From assembly GCF_001712755.1 (NCBI RefSeq), contig NZ_MDKC01000003.1:175725-239724 (forward strand): a DNA stretch of 64,000 bases. Reading direction: 5' to 3'. The DNA comes from Gottfriedia luciferensis (GTDB lineage: Bacteria; Bacillota; Bacilli; Bacillales; Bacillaceae_G). Position 1 is the first letter of the stretch. Each line of letters opens with the position of its first letter. The notes beneath the pieces are model-generated. The model worked only from the letters and a program-made list of their open reading frames with translations, did no database searches and was not told the DNA's origin. The translations under genes were made by a program, and so were the position numbers. Shown one piece after another: positions 63,993 through 64,000 of this stretch.

Positions 63993-64000
63993 AAATACTC

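Noticed and set aside
1..64000. CRISPR arrays, tRNA/rRNA genes, prophage or restriction/defence systems
   Set aside because: Looked for on both strands; no regularly spaced repeats, cloverleaf-like sequences or recognisable defence or phage proteins were found.

Overview
The window is chromosomal DNA from a low-GC, endospore-type Gram-positive bacterium of the Bacillaceae (Bacillus sensu lato). The basis is gene content (rocD-rocG-rocE, an opp/app operon, yfkJ-yfkI-yfkH, a pfeT-type ATPase, ywqCDE-type exopolysaccharide genes), strong AGGAGG-type ribosome binding sites, frequent TTG and GTG starts, and recognisable CcpA, CodY, PerR, PhoP and DnaA sites. I saw no tRNA, rRNA, CRISPR array or prophage.

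Layout. 1-4.1 kb: arginine/ornithine/glutamate catabolism (rocD cut by the window edge, rocG, rocE). 4.2-5.1 kb: a gene-free stretch with a Bacillaceae-type intergenic repeat, a duplicated terminator and a cluster of DnaA boxes. 5.1-10.7 kb: an oligopeptide ABC transporter in the order D-F-B-C-A on the minus strand. 11.3-15.7 kb: dps, an overlooked 56-residue membrane protein and a DUF916 + WxL cell-surface pair. 15.9-16.8 kb: thiT under a TPP riboswitch. 17.1-19.3 kb: yfkJIH and a 37-residue peptide. 19.4-23.8 kb: a P1B4 metal ATPase with a PerR-like box, an SH3/NlpC-P60 hydrolase and an EamA exporter. 23.9-36.5 kb: two paralogous ATPase-less sugar importers. Between them lie a LysM hydrolase, a decayed DUF805 array invaded by a VanZ-like gene, and a CodY-boxed amino-acid importer with a gamma-glutamyl hydrolase. 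37.3-41.7 kb: a YesM/YesN-type two-component system, probably for the neighbouring sugar importer, and a small-molecule kinase. 41.8-43.6 kb: pstS with a clear Pho box, divergent from an OmpR-type regulator whose receiver has lost its phosphorylation site.

43.4-64 kb is an exopolysaccharide region built from an imperfect large duplication. Arm A (about 43.45-46.29 kb) is decayed: only galU survives, while the BH0509-type gene, chain-length regulator, tyrosine kinase and sugar transferase are remnants. Arm B (about 51.43-56.35 kb) has the intact tkmA/ptkA/ywqE-type genes, galU and sugar transferase, but its response regulator is a remnant. A synthase-like glycosyltransferase paired with a GH18/chitin-binding-module protein, plus a dead IS3-family element, lie between the arms. 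After arm B a Wzx/Wzy cluster (ugd, Alg14/Alg13-like pair, wzy, two glycosyltransferases, wzx) runs to the window end and becomes very AT-rich.

The strongest leads are the EPS duplication with its conserved palindromic promoter, the DUF805 array whose middle gene was replaced by a VanZ-like gene, the synthase/GH18 pair, the DnaA-box cluster and the phosphorylation-dead regulator beside an orphan pstS. All were read by eye; no database search was run.
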